Assembly (NCBI RefSeq): GCF_002577195.1
Contig: NZ_NULG01000038.1
Location: 1 to 48,324 of the forward strand
Direction: 5' to 3'
DNA length: 48,324 nucleotides
From: Bacillus sp. AFS041924
GTDB lineage: Bacteria; Bacillota; Bacilli; Bacillales; Bacillaceae_G
Part shown: positions 33,747-41,788 of the stretch, piece after piece
How the letters are laid out: the number at the start of each line of letters is the position of its first letter
How positions within the stretch are numbered: the first letter of the stretch is position 1
Position numbers and translations under genes: made by a program
Notes under the pieces: model-generated
Told to the model about the DNA's origin: nothing
The model's database searches: none
The model's input: only the letters and a program-made list of their open reading frames with translations

Positions 33747-35129
33747 TTGTCGAAAAGAGTGTTACCTGTAGAAAAAAATCAATTCATAGAGGTTGAATTT
33801 ATCGATTTAACTCATGAAGGACATGGAGTAGCAAAGGTAGATGGCTATCCAATATTTGTACCAAATGCACTTCCAGGTGAAAAAGCACAAATTAAAGTGC
33901 TAAAAACAAGTAAGGGCTTTGGATTCGGTAAAATTATCGAATTCCAGAACGAAAGTGATGTTCGAGTTGATCCAATTTGTTCAATTTATCATCAATGTGG
34001 TGGTTGTCAAACTCAACATATGAGCTATGAAGGACAGCTTGAAGCAAAACATAAACAAGTAGTTGAAGTTGTAAAACGAATTGGGAAACTAGATGACGTG
34101 GCAATTCATCCAGTTTTAGGCATGGAAAATCCATGGAGTTATCGTAATAAAGCACAGGTACCAGTAGGTGAACTAGAAGGTGGATTAGTAGTAGGCTTTT
34201 ATCAAAAGAGAAGTCACGAAATCATACCGATGAATGAATGTTATATTCAAGGCAAAGAAAATGATGAAATGATTCAAGGGGTTAAAGACCTTTGTGATGA
34301 ATTAAAAATAGAGCCATACGATGAGATTAACCATAAAGGTCAGTTACGTCATATCATGGCACGTTACGGATACTATACAAATGAATCAATGGTAGTTCTT
34401 GTAACAAATAAAGTTAAATTTGCGAAAAAAGAAGAATTAGTAGCTAGAATTATTGAGAAATATCCTACAATTACGAGCATCATTCAAAATGTAAATAATG
34501 AAAAAACAAATGTGATTCTTGGAAATCAAACAATTGTATTATATGGAAGTGAAACAATTAAAGATAAAATTGGTGATATTACTTTTGAAATTTCGGCTCG
34601 ATCATTTTATCAAGTAAACCCTACTCAAACTAAGGTCTTATATGATAAAGCACTCGAGTATGCAAATTTAAATGGTAGTGAAACAGTTATAGATGCATAT
34701 TGTGGAATCGGATCAATCTCACTATTTTTAGCTCAAAAAGCTAAAAAGGTATACGGTGTTGAAATTGTTCCAGAAGCAATAGAAGATGCGAAACGAAATG
34801 CAATGATTAATGAGATGACAAATGTTGAATTTGAAGTTGGTAAAGCTGAAGAAGTTATACCAAATTGGTACAAGCAAGGTATTACAGCGGAAGTATTAGT
34901 TGTGGACCCTCCAAGAAAGGGCTGTGACGAGGCTTTATTGAATACGATCATTGAGATGAAGCCAAGCAAAGTAGTTTACGTTTCATGTAATCCTGCTACA
35001 TTAGCAAGAGATTTACGAGTACTTGAAGATGGTGGCTACAAAACAGTAGAAATACAGCCAGTTGATATGTTTCCACATACTAGTCACGTGGAGACGGTCG
35101 CGAAATTAGTACTGAAAGAAGGCAACTGA
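33747..35129 (+). CDS. rlmCD: 23S rRNA (uracil-5-)-methyltransferase RlmCD
   Basis: The enzyme makes 5-methyluridine in 23S rRNA with SAM. The 460-residue protein has an N-terminal TRAM domain (about 8-65). A 4Fe-4S cysteine cluster follows ([11 protein letters not shown] plus a later Cys). The SAM domain has [26 protein letters not shown] and the catalytic [12 protein letters not shown]. The start is a TTG at 33747 with AAGGTAGG 8 nt upstream. RlmCD is the usual Bacillus member at this place, but RlmD-type paralogues cannot be told apart by eye. Confidence 0.9.
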   Translation: MSKRVLPVEKNQFIEVEFIDLTHEGHGVAKVDGYPIFVPNALPGEKAQIKVLKTSKGFGFGKIIEFQNESDVRVDPICSIYHQCGGCQTQHMSYEGQLEAKHKQVVEVVKRIGKLDDVAIHPVLGMENPWSYRNKAQVPVGELEGGLVVGFYQKRSHEIIPMNECYIQGKENDEMIQGVKDLCDELKIEPYDEINHKGQLRHIMARYGYYTNESMVVLVTNKVKFAKKEELVARIIEKYPTITSIIQNVNNEKTNVILGNQTIVLYGSETIKDKIGDITFEISARSFYQVNPTQTKVLYDKALEYANLNGSETVIDAYCGIGSISLFLAQKAKKVYGVEIVPEAIEDAKRNAMINEMTNVEFEVGKAEEVIPNWYKQGITAEVLVVDPPRKGCDEALLNTIIEMKPSKVVYVSCNPATLARDLRVLEDGGYKTVEIQPVDMFPHTSHVETVAKLVLKEGN

Positions 35130-35149
35130 CCCTTTGGGCATTGCCTTTT
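35119..35149 (+). terminator. Terminator overlapping the end of rlmCD
   Basis: AAGGCAA (35119-35125) pairs with TTGCCTT (35141-35147), followed by TT and C-T. The left arm includes the last codons of the gene. Confidence 0.65.
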
Positions 35150-35244
35150 CTTACGTATCATCGGTTAAAATTCTTTGTAAATTCCTCTTTGCGTAGACAA
35201 AAAGGTCACGTATGAAGGATGTAAAATAAATGTTATCAATCAGT

Positions 35245-35274
35245 TTGATATTAAGTGAATAAGCATGGTATAAA
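35245..35274 (+). promoter_or_regulatory. Promoter of the dus-family gene
   Basis: TTGATA (35245-35250), an 18-bp spacer and TATAAA (35269-35274) with a TG extension. Confidence 0.6.
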
Positions 35275-35356
35275 AAGAAGCAAGGACAACTTGTTTTTTA
35301 ATTTTGGGATAAGTCTTGGCCTAGGTATCCCATCATGAGAGGATTTGAATTTGAAT

Positions 35357-36331
35357 ATGAAAGATAATTTTTGGCGTGAATTACCACGACCTTTTTTTAT
35401 ACTAGCTCCAATGGAAGACGTAACGGATGTTGTTTTTCGCCATGTAGTAAGTGAAGCAGCCAGACCAGACGTGTTTTTTACAGAGTTTACAAACAGTGAG
35501 AGTTATTGTCACCCTGAGGGGAGACAAAGTGTGCGCGGGCGCTTAACTTTTACAGAAGATGAACAGCCATTAGTAGCTCATATTTGGGGGGATAAACCTG
35601 GATTCTTTAAGGAAATGAGTATTGGTATGGCGGAACTTGGGTTTAAAGGTTTGGATATCAATATGGGATGTCCAGTACCTAATGTGGCAGGGCATGGGAA
35701 GGGAAGCGGACTGATTCTTCGCCCAGATGTTGCAGCAGAGTTAATACAAGCAGCAAAAGCAGGAGGCTTACCTGTCAGTGTAAAGACAAGACTCGGTTTC
35801 TCTGAGGTAGATGAATGGCGTGACTGGCTGACACACATATTGAAACAAGACATTGCCAATCTATCCATTCATCTGCGTACAAGAGATGAAATGAGTAAAG
35901 TTGATGCTCATTGGGAACTAATTCCTGAGATAAAGAAACTCCGTGACGAAGTGGCACCAGATACACTCTTGACGATCAATGGGGATATCCCTGACCGCCA
36001 AACTGGCTTAAAGCTTGCTGAACAATACGGTATAGATGGGATTATGATTGGGCGTGGTATTTTCCATAATCCGTTTGCCTTTGAAGAGGAGCCAAAAGAA
36101 CATAGTAGTGAGGAATTACTTAATCTGTTAAGATTGCATTTGGATCTCCATGACAAATATGAGCTGCGTTCGTTCAAGGCTCTTCATCGCTTCTTTAAGA
36201 TTTATGTTCGTGGGTTTCGAGGCGCAGGTGAATTAAGAAATCAGTTAATGAACACTGAGTCAACAAATGAAGTGCGTGCGATGCTTGATAACTTTGTATC
36301 AAAGTATATGACTGGAGCTGTGGAAAAGTAG
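35357..36331 (+). CDS. tRNA-dihydrouridine synthase family protein
   Basis: Dus enzymes reduce uridine in tRNA with FMN and NADPH. The 324-residue protein has [14 protein letters not shown] at the N terminus. The catalytic Cys105 is in NMGCPVPN, and [16 protein letters not shown] and INGDI with IMIGRG form the FMN site. AGAGGA (35338-35343) is 13 nt before the ATG at 35357; a TTG at 35351 has better spacing and would add two residues. It has its own promoter and terminator. It uses more C- and G-ending codons than its neighbours, so transfer or another age is possible. Which Dus type it is cannot be decided here. Confidence 0.88.
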   Translation: MKDNFWRELPRPFFILAPMEDVTDVVFRHVVSEAARPDVFFTEFTNSESYCHPEGRQSVRGRLTFTEDEQPLVAHIWGDKPGFFKEMSIGMAELGFKGLDINMGCPVPNVAGHGKGSGLILRPDVAAELIQAAKAGGLPVSVKTRLGFSEVDEWRDWLTHILKQDIANLSIHLRTRDEMSKVDAHWELIPEIKKLRDEVAPDTLLTINGDIPDRQTGLKLAEQYGIDGIMIGRGIFHNPFAFEEEPKEHSSEELLNLLRLHLDLHDKYELRSFKALHRFFKIYVRGFRGAGELRNQLMNTESTNEVRAMLDNFVSKYMTGAVEK

Positions 36332-36383
36332 AAGTGTCCTAATTTCAAAGCACCAACACTCCACATATGTAAATAAATGAATT

Positions 36384-36438
36384 AAAAAGTACCCTATAGA
36401 GTAGCCACTTTAAAAGTCTACCTATAGGGTACTTTTTT
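36384..36438 (+). terminator. Terminator after the dus gene
   Basis: A long stem (36384-36403 with 36418-36437, small bulges) containing GTACCCTATAG/CTATAGGGTAC ends in a T run. Confidence 0.85.
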
Positions 36439-36554
36439 GTTTTCAACTATATAACCTATAAATGCTATTTTAATTATGTACAAAAATGATTGCATAAGAA
36501 TGTACAGTTTCGGGTAGTACATGGCATACTCTGTTTGAGGTAGAGAGGATGTAT

Positions 36555-36611
36555 GTGCAACCAGATGTAACAACTAATATAGAAATTAGACGTCTTACAG
36601 ATTACTCATAA
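36555..36611 (+). pseudogene. Possible remnant of a GNAT acetyltransferase gene
   Basis: GTG at 36555 lies 6 nt after GAGAGG (36543-36548). It opens an 18-residue frame ending NIEIRRLTDYS, which looks like the start of a GNAT acetyltransferase (N-I-x-I-R-x-L-T). The frame stops 9 nt into the hairpin repeat array that starts at 36602. It may be a gene broken at the array. The evidence is short and could be chance. Confidence 0.2.
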
Positions 36612-36881
36612 CCCCACATGAGTTAAGAACTCTCTTATTTTTCGTTGTTCTCTTACTCATGCCCCCCACATGAGTTAAGAACTCTCTTATTTTCCATTGT
36701 TTTCTTACTCATAACCCCTCATGGGTTAAGAACTCTCTTATTTTCCATTGTTTTCTTACTCAAGCCCCCCACATGAGTTAAGATTTATCTTATTTTCCAT
36801 TGTTTTCTTACTCATGCCCCTCTCATGAGTTAAGATTTCTCTTTTTTTCCCAAGGTTCTTTACTCATAACCTCCTGATTAA
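36602..36881 (+). repeat. Tandem array of five 51-52-bp hairpin units plus a partial sixth
   Basis: Units begin with TTACTCA at 36602, 36653, 36705, 36756 and 36808; a partial unit starts at 36860. Each contains inverted arms ACTCAT/ATGAGT around a C-rich loop of 7-9 nt, then a TTAAG, an A/T segment and a conserved pyrimidine-rich tail (CTTATTTTCCATTGTTTTC in units 2-4). Unit 3 has ATGGGT, which still pairs by G-T. Unit 4 has ACTCAA, losing one pair. Unit 5 and the partial sixth are the most diverged. Unit lengths are not multiples of three and stop codons are frequent, so it is noncoding. Confidence 0.9.
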
Positions 36882-37119
36882 CAAATCTATACTTTAAAAG
36901 TAGTTCATCTTTAATAAGTGGTTTTTTTCCCGTGAAAGTAGAAAATATCCACCTAGTAAAAGAGAAATGTATACTTTACAATTAATGCAACTATACATGA
37001 TAAAAAAATTAAAATGAAATGATGAGATATGAGACGTTAAAAAGATTGAACAGCAAAAAAATAGTAGTAGCATGATATGAGCAATTTATCATACGAATGA
37101 AAGGATGAATCAAAGGCTA
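36882..37119. promoter_or_regulatory. Leader region of the amino-sugar operon, with an inverted repeat
   Basis: This region before the kinase gene has an inverted repeat ATGTATA (36967-36973) and TATACAT (36992-36998), spaced by 18 nt. It may be an operator. No clear sigma-A promoter was found; TTTACA at 36975-36980 lies inside the repeat but lacks a good -10. Confidence 0.35.
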
Positions 37120-38040
37120 ATGAATAATAGATTAATAATTGGAATGGATGGCGGAGGAACGAAAACAAGAGTTATGGTCAAAGAACGACTAGATGGAGAA
37201 ACGTTATTCGATCAAAATTTTGGGATGTCAAATTATAACAATATCGGTGTAGAAGGGCTTATACCAGTATTTAGTGAAATATATGAATCGCTTATTTCTA
37301 ATTTTGGAGAGCGCTTACAAAATGCGATTCTTGTACTAGGCTCTGCGGGAGTAGATCGACCGAAAGATATTGATATTTATTTGAATGCATTAAAAGAAAG
37401 TGGTTTTACTTGCCAGTTAGAAGTAGTGAATGATGCAGAAATTGCTCTTGTTGGTGGGAACGGAGATCGAAAAGATGCTTTAATGATTGCTGGAACAGGT
37501 TCCATTGTGATGGGAGTAGACTCAAAAGGAAATACAATACGCTCAGGCGGATGGGGTGGATTAATAAGTGATGAGGGTGGCGGCTTCAAAATCGGTTTAC
37601 ATGCAATCTCGGCTGTTATGAATGAGTATGACAAAGTTATTGCTCCTACATCATTTACTGAAAAATTACTCGCTCACTTTAAGTTGAATTCTCCGGAAGA
37701 TTTTATGGACTTATTATACATGGACGATACAATTCCGGTAGATAAGGTAGCTTCATGCACGCCAATCGTTCTAGAAGCATGGGTAAAAGGAGACGAGGCT
37801 GCTCGTACAATTGTTGAAGGGGAACTAGATAAGTTGGTTCGGTTAGTCATTGGAATCAGCCGACAAATGGGCTCAATTAATTTCCGCCTTTCTGTGGCAG
37901 GAAGTTTGCTAACAAAATCGGCTGAGTATTTTGATACTCTAAAAGAGAAGTTAAGAGTGGCTTTACCACAAGTTGAACTTTCTGCACCTCTTTATGACCC
38001 AGTTTTCGGTGCCATCATTATTGGCGAAAAATACAAGTAA
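37120..38040 (+). CDS. BadF/BadG-family kinase, probable GlcNAc/MurNAc kinase
   Basis: The 306-residue protein belongs to the ASKHA superfamily. It has phosphate-1 motif GMDGGGTKTRVMV at the N terminus, AGTGSI (phosphate 2) and GGWGGLISDEGGG. This pattern fits the BadF/BadG/BcrA/BcrD group, which includes N-acetylglucosamine kinase and clostridial MurK (GlcNAc and MurNAc kinase). The start at 37120 gives MNNRLIIGMDGGGTKT. An in-frame ATG at 37105 lies directly on its AAGG, which makes it less likely. It is the first gene of a four-gene unit with mupG-like, nucleotidyltransferase and SIS genes, so an amino sugar is the likely substrate. Exact sugar unknown. Confidence 0.75.
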   Translation: MNNRLIIGMDGGGTKTRVMVKERLDGETLFDQNFGMSNYNNIGVEGLIPVFSEIYESLISNFGERLQNAILVLGSAGVDRPKDIDIYLNALKESGFTCQLEVVNDAEIALVGGNGDRKDALMIAGTGSIVMGVDSKGNTIRSGGWGGLISDEGGGFKIGLHAISAVMNEYDKVIAPTSFTEKLLAHFKLNSPEDFMDLLYMDDTIPVDKVASCTPIVLEAWVKGDEAARTIVEGELDKLVRLVIGISRQMGSINFRLSVAGSLLTKSAEYFDTLKEKLRVALPQVELSAPLYDPVFGAIIIGEKYK

Positions 38041-38074
38041 TTCAAAATAATAATAGTAAGGAATGGCGATCATT

Positions 38075-39202
38075 ATGCGTGAAATAGGAATTAGTGTGTA
38101 TCCCAACTTTTATCCTTTGAATCAAATTAAAGATTATTTAGAAAAGGCTAATTCATTAGGTTTTAAAAAGGTATTTGTTTCACTGATTTTAAATAATCAT
38201 GGTTTTGAAGGTGCACTAGATGTAAATGCGGACACTTGGAATGAATTATTCAGTTATTGTAAAGAACTTAATATGAATGTGTCAGCTGATATGAATGATG
38301 AAGTTTTCAACGAGTTGGGTTGTACGTTGACAGACCTTACAGCGCTACAAAATATGGGCATCACAAGACTCCGCATTGATGGAGGGTTTACGAGTGAAGA
38401 AGTAGCAGTTCTTTCAAAAAATAAGCAGGGAATTCAAATAGAAGTAAACGCTTCGATGTCTTCTTCTAATAATCAAGATGGAAACGCTTTACGCGAATGT
38501 CGTGAGTTTTTAGAAACAATAGAAAGAGAAGGAAATATTGGACAACTAACAGCTTGTCATAATTTTTTTCCTCTACCAGATACTGCATTGTCTTTAGAAG
38601 ACATACGCTCAATTAACAATATGTTTGCTTTATTTGGTGTGCCAGTTGGAGGGTTTGTTGCATCGCAGCTTTCGCCGAAAGATTTACACCACTTAGGTCA
38701 TGGGGTTTGTACAATTGAAAAACACCGCTTCTTGCCTAGCCATATTGCTATGTTAGAGTTATTTGCTAATGGTTTTAATGATGTGTTAATTGGTGACTCA
38801 TTTGCAGATTTTTCAGAGCTCAAAGAAATGGCTAGATGTTACAAACAAGATTATATAGAAATTCCAGTTATTTTTAATCAGTTTGTTCCCGAAAAGACAA
38901 AGGTGAAAATTAGTGAGCAGGTTCTTATTTCAAGAGTAGATCAACCAGCAAATCTTATTCGTGCAACTGATACAAGGGGAATGGAAGTACCTCATTGCTA
39001 TTGTGCACCAAGAGGAAAATATACAGTTTCTGTTTTAAATAATCGAAGTGCACAATATGAGGGAGAGGTACAAATCTCATTAAAAGATTTAGGACAATCC
39101 GTTGAACATAATGTCATTGGATTTGTTCATCCTTTTGCATACGATTTAACGCCTTATCTATTAGCAGGCAAAAATAAATTTCGATTAGTTGAATATAAGT
39201 AA
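38075..39202 (+). CDS. MupG/DUF871 family protein, probable 6-phospho-N-acetylmuramidase
   Basis: The 375-residue protein begins MREIGISVYPNFYPL, as in the DUF871 family, and has a TIM-barrel-like N-terminal part (about 1-240) and a beta-rich C-terminal part. S. aureus MupG of this family splits MurNAc-6P-GlcNAc during cell-wall recycling, so that is the most likely reaction. Other members may act on related phospho-disaccharides. The start at 38075 has TAAGGA 12 nt upstream; an in-frame ATG at 38063 abuts that site. It lies 34 nt after the kinase gene. No signal peptide, so it is cytosolic. Confidence 0.8.
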   Translation: MREIGISVYPNFYPLNQIKDYLEKANSLGFKKVFVSLILNNHGFEGALDVNADTWNELFSYCKELNMNVSADMNDEVFNELGCTLTDLTALQNMGITRLRIDGGFTSEEVAVLSKNKQGIQIEVNASMSSSNNQDGNALRECREFLETIEREGNIGQLTACHNFFPLPDTALSLEDIRSINNMFALFGVPVGGFVASQLSPKDLHHLGHGVCTIEKHRFLPSHIAMLELFANGFNDVLIGDSFADFSELKEMARCYKQDYIEIPVIFNQFVPEKTKVKISEQVLISRVDQPANLIRATDTRGMEVPHCYCAPRGKYTVSVLNNRSAQYEGEVQISLKDLGQSVEHNVIGFVHPFAYDLTPYLLAGKNKFRLVEYK

Positions 39203-39228
39203 AAAATTTTTATAGTCGAGGTATTGGA

Positions 39229-40596
39229 ATGGTAAAAAATGCAGTTATTCTTGCGGCAGGCAAAGGGAGTAAAATGAATCCCTTCAACGCAGTTCGCTCT
39301 AAAACAGCAATAAAAATCGCTGGTAAACCATTAATCCGTTATAATATTGAATCCATTGTAGCAATGGGAATAGAAGAGATTGTTGTTGTCGTTAATGAGG
39401 AACATCAAAGAGAGATTGAGAATCTTCTATTCGACATAGATAATGTTAAATTTGTAGTTGATCAATCAAATTTAGGAAGTGCAGAAAGTTTAGTAAAGGG
39501 GGTTGAGAAACTTTCAGCTACTAAGGAGTTTCTCGTTCTTTACGGTGATACGATTGTCGAACAAAAGGATCTCGACCAATTAGCTAATTCCAACAAACCT
39601 ACCGTTTTGTTGAAAAAATTAGAAGAGTCATCAAGAAATTGGATCGGTGCGAGTTTAAAGGATGGATTTGTTCAGTCAATCGGTGCTCACTACCGTGGTG
39701 ACAGTATTACCCATCAATTCGCAGGATTTCTTTTTGAAGAGTCATTACTAGATGAAGTGAGGAAAACGCCTGATTATTTTCCGAATGTAAAAGTAGGAGT
39801 GGGTGTTCCGAAAGAACGATATATCGAAGCTGCACTTCTAAAATCACTTGAGAAAATAAAATTACAAGCGATTGAGTGTAATGGTCATTTCTTTGACATA
39901 GACAAGCCTTGGCATATGTTAGAAGCGAATGAATATATGGTGAATCATTATTGTAATGCAATAAAAGAGAACGACCTAGCAGAAGGTGCGACGATTTCTG
40001 AAAATGCAACCATTCATGGTCATGTAAAGCTTGGTAAGAATTCCTTAATTGGTGATCGAGTTGTCATTCACGGTAACCTAATTGTAGGTGATAATACAAT
40101 CATAGATAATGGTGCGATTTTCAATGGCAATGCAGTTATTGGGGATCATACCGCCATTCGTAATTATTGTATGATTTATGATGGAGTTTCAATCGGATCG
40201 CATTGTATATTCGACCATTGTGCAGAGTTCCTTGGCGGAATGGTAATGGATAAGGTATATCTTTACCACTATGGCGAGTTTTATGGCGCAATAGGCAGTC
40301 ATACAGATATCGGTGCTGCAACAGTTTGTGGAACATTACGCTTTGATGACGGTGAAACTGAGCACGTTGTAAATGGACGGAAAGAAATACCTTTACATTT
40401 TTCAAATGCAGCTTATCTTGGTGATTATTGTAGAACTGGTGTGAATACGATTATTATGCCTGGATGTAAAATAGGGGCTTATAGTGTGTTAGGAGCAGGT
40501 GCGATAATCGATAAAGATATTGAACAAAATAGTCTTGTTTTCGTAAAACAAGATCTAGTTATTAAAAAATGGAGTGAAAAGAAGTACGGTTGGTAA
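39229..40596 (+). CDS. GlmU-like sugar nucleotidyltransferase with left-handed beta-helix
   Basis: The 455-residue protein has an N-terminal nucleotidyltransferase domain (about 1-230) and a hexapeptide-repeat beta-helix (about 250-430), the layout of GlmU. The signature GxGTRM is GKGSKM here (11-16), so the catalytic Arg is Lys15; the later Lys25 is kept. The rest of the loop (NPFNAVRSKTAIKIAGKPL) also departs from GlmU. It is therefore a paralogue with another sugar-1-phosphate substrate or reduced activity. Given the neighbours, an amino-sugar-1-phosphate is plausible. It lies 26 nt after mupG and 32 nt before the SIS gene. Confidence 0.75.
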   Translation: MVKNAVILAAGKGSKMNPFNAVRSKTAIKIAGKPLIRYNIESIVAMGIEEIVVVVNEEHQREIENLLFDIDNVKFVVDQSNLGSAESLVKGVEKLSATKEFLVLYGDTIVEQKDLDQLANSNKPTVLLKKLEESSRNWIGASLKDGFVQSIGAHYRGDSITHQFAGFLFEESLLDEVRKTPDYFPNVKVGVGVPKERYIEAALLKSLEKIKLQAIECNGHFFDIDKPWHMLEANEYMVNHYCNAIKENDLAEGATISENATIHGHVKLGKNSLIGDRVVIHGNLIVGDNTIIDNGAIFNGNAVIGDHTAIRNYCMIYDGVSIGSHCIFDHCAEFLGGMVMDKVYLYHYGEFYGAIGSHTDIGAATVCGTLRFDDGETEHVVNGRKEIPLHFSNAAYLGDYCRTGVNTIIMPGCKIGAYSVLGAGAIIDKDIEQNSLVFVKQDLVIKKWSEKKYGW

Positions 40597-40628
40597 TTTA
40601 TTAAATCAATAAAAGAAGGTATTCATTT

Positions 40629-41345
40629 ATGGAGAATTATTTTAAGTATGTGATGTCAAATCTCGAAAAACTATATACGACACAGAATCCAAAAATGGAC
40701 GAAGCGGCAACTTGTATTTTTGAAGCCATTCAAAATGGTGGTCGCTTCCTTGTTACTGGTTCGGGTCATTCGCATATGTTTGCAGAAGAATTTTATGTAA
40801 GAGCAGGTGGGTTTGCTGGGGTCTCTCCAATTTTGCCGAATGAGTTTTTTTTACACGATCATCCATTAAAAAGTACTGTGATCGAAAGAATAGAAGCTTA
40901 TGCAAAGGTAATTTTTGATTTATACAAAATAAGCTCAAAGGATATTCTTGTGATTGCTTCCAATTCGGGAAGAAATGGAATGACTGTTGAACTTGCAAAA
41001 ATGACACAGGAATGCGGCGCAAAGGTTATTGCTTTTACAAATCCAAATCATCCTGAAGGCTCAAAATCAAGACATAGTAGTGGGAAATATCTTTGCGATT
41101 TTAGTGATATAGTAATAGATAATTGCACCGGACCTGGAGATGCTCACTTTTATGTAGAAGAAGCCAATACAGGTATGGGGGCAACTTCTACAATGGCTGG
41201 AGCCTTTGTTGCTCAAACAATATCCATATTATTAGCAAAAAAATATCATCAAGCTGGTTTAAAACCACCTGTGTTTAAAAGCTCTAATGTAGATGGTGGA
41301 GATGAATGGAATAAAGAGTTGTTTGCTAAGTATTATGGTGTTTAA
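40629..41345 (+). CDS. SIS-domain protein of the UPF0309 type
   Basis: The 238-residue protein has the sugar-isomerase fold. A TGSGHSHMFAEEF phosphate loop (about 43-55) and IASNSGRNGMTVELA (about 107-121) are the SIS hallmarks. A GPGDAHFYVEEANTGMGATST region follows. It is shorter than MurQ (about 300), so it is not a standard MurNAc-6P etherase; an isomerase or etherase-like role on a phospho-amino-sugar is likely. AAGAAGG lies 9 nt before the ATG. It is the last gene of the operon. Confidence 0.75.
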   Translation: MENYFKYVMSNLEKLYTTQNPKMDEAATCIFEAIQNGGRFLVTGSGHSHMFAEEFYVRAGGFAGVSPILPNEFFLHDHPLKSTVIERIEAYAKVIFDLYKISSKDILVIASNSGRNGMTVELAKMTQECGAKVIAFTNPNHPEGSKSRHSSGKYLCDFSDIVIDNCTGPGDAHFYVEEANTGMGATSTMAGAFVAQTISILLAKKYHQAGLKPPVFKSSNVDGGDEWNKELFAKYYGV

Positions 41346-41788
41346 TCATTAATCGAATAACTAATAAAAATACCTATAAAGAATTATCTTACTTATTGGC
41401 TCGCTTTTGCGTTCTTAGTTTATAGGAGCGCTTTTTCCTGTTTGAATGGATTAAAGTGTTAACCTCGTCTTACAGAATTTCTAATACGTTGTTAAGAAAT
41501 GCTTAACACAACAAAAAGCTAAAATCCTTGATCTTAGTGCTTTTATGCTAAGATAAGGATTTTTTTTGTATACAAAAGAAATAGAATCTGTTTGTGTTAG
41601 TAAAATGTACCTGTATTTTGTGGTAGGACATAGGTCGTATTATTGCAGTAGGATGTAGTGTGACATATGAACTAGAATCATTTGTTTTTAATTGCGAACT
41701 ATTTTGGAAAAATTCAAACTGTTAAATAGATTTAGTAAAAAGTAAACTAAATATACTAGATTAGGCATCTAGGGTGGTGAGGTAATGT
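41346..41788. other. Intergenic region between the SIS gene and the PRD regulator
   Basis: About 440 nt without a gene. It has a possible long hairpin (CCTATAAA at 41373-41380 with TTTATAGG at 41419-41426, T-rich DNA downstream) and the strong terminator at 41521-41570. A candidate promoter is TTGGAA (41704-41709), a 17-bp spacer and TAGATT (41727-41732). CTAGAT/ATCTAG arms lie at 41756-41761 and 41767-41772. Confidence 0.5.
41521..41570 (+). terminator. Terminator of the amino-sugar operon
   Basis: A 16-bp stem with one bulge (41521-41537 with 41548-41563) containing ATCTTAG/CTAAGAT is followed by a T run. Confidence 0.85.

Noticed and set aside
36602-36881. CRISPR array
   Set aside because: The parts between the hairpin arms are conserved between units, so there are no unique spacers, and no cas gene is present.
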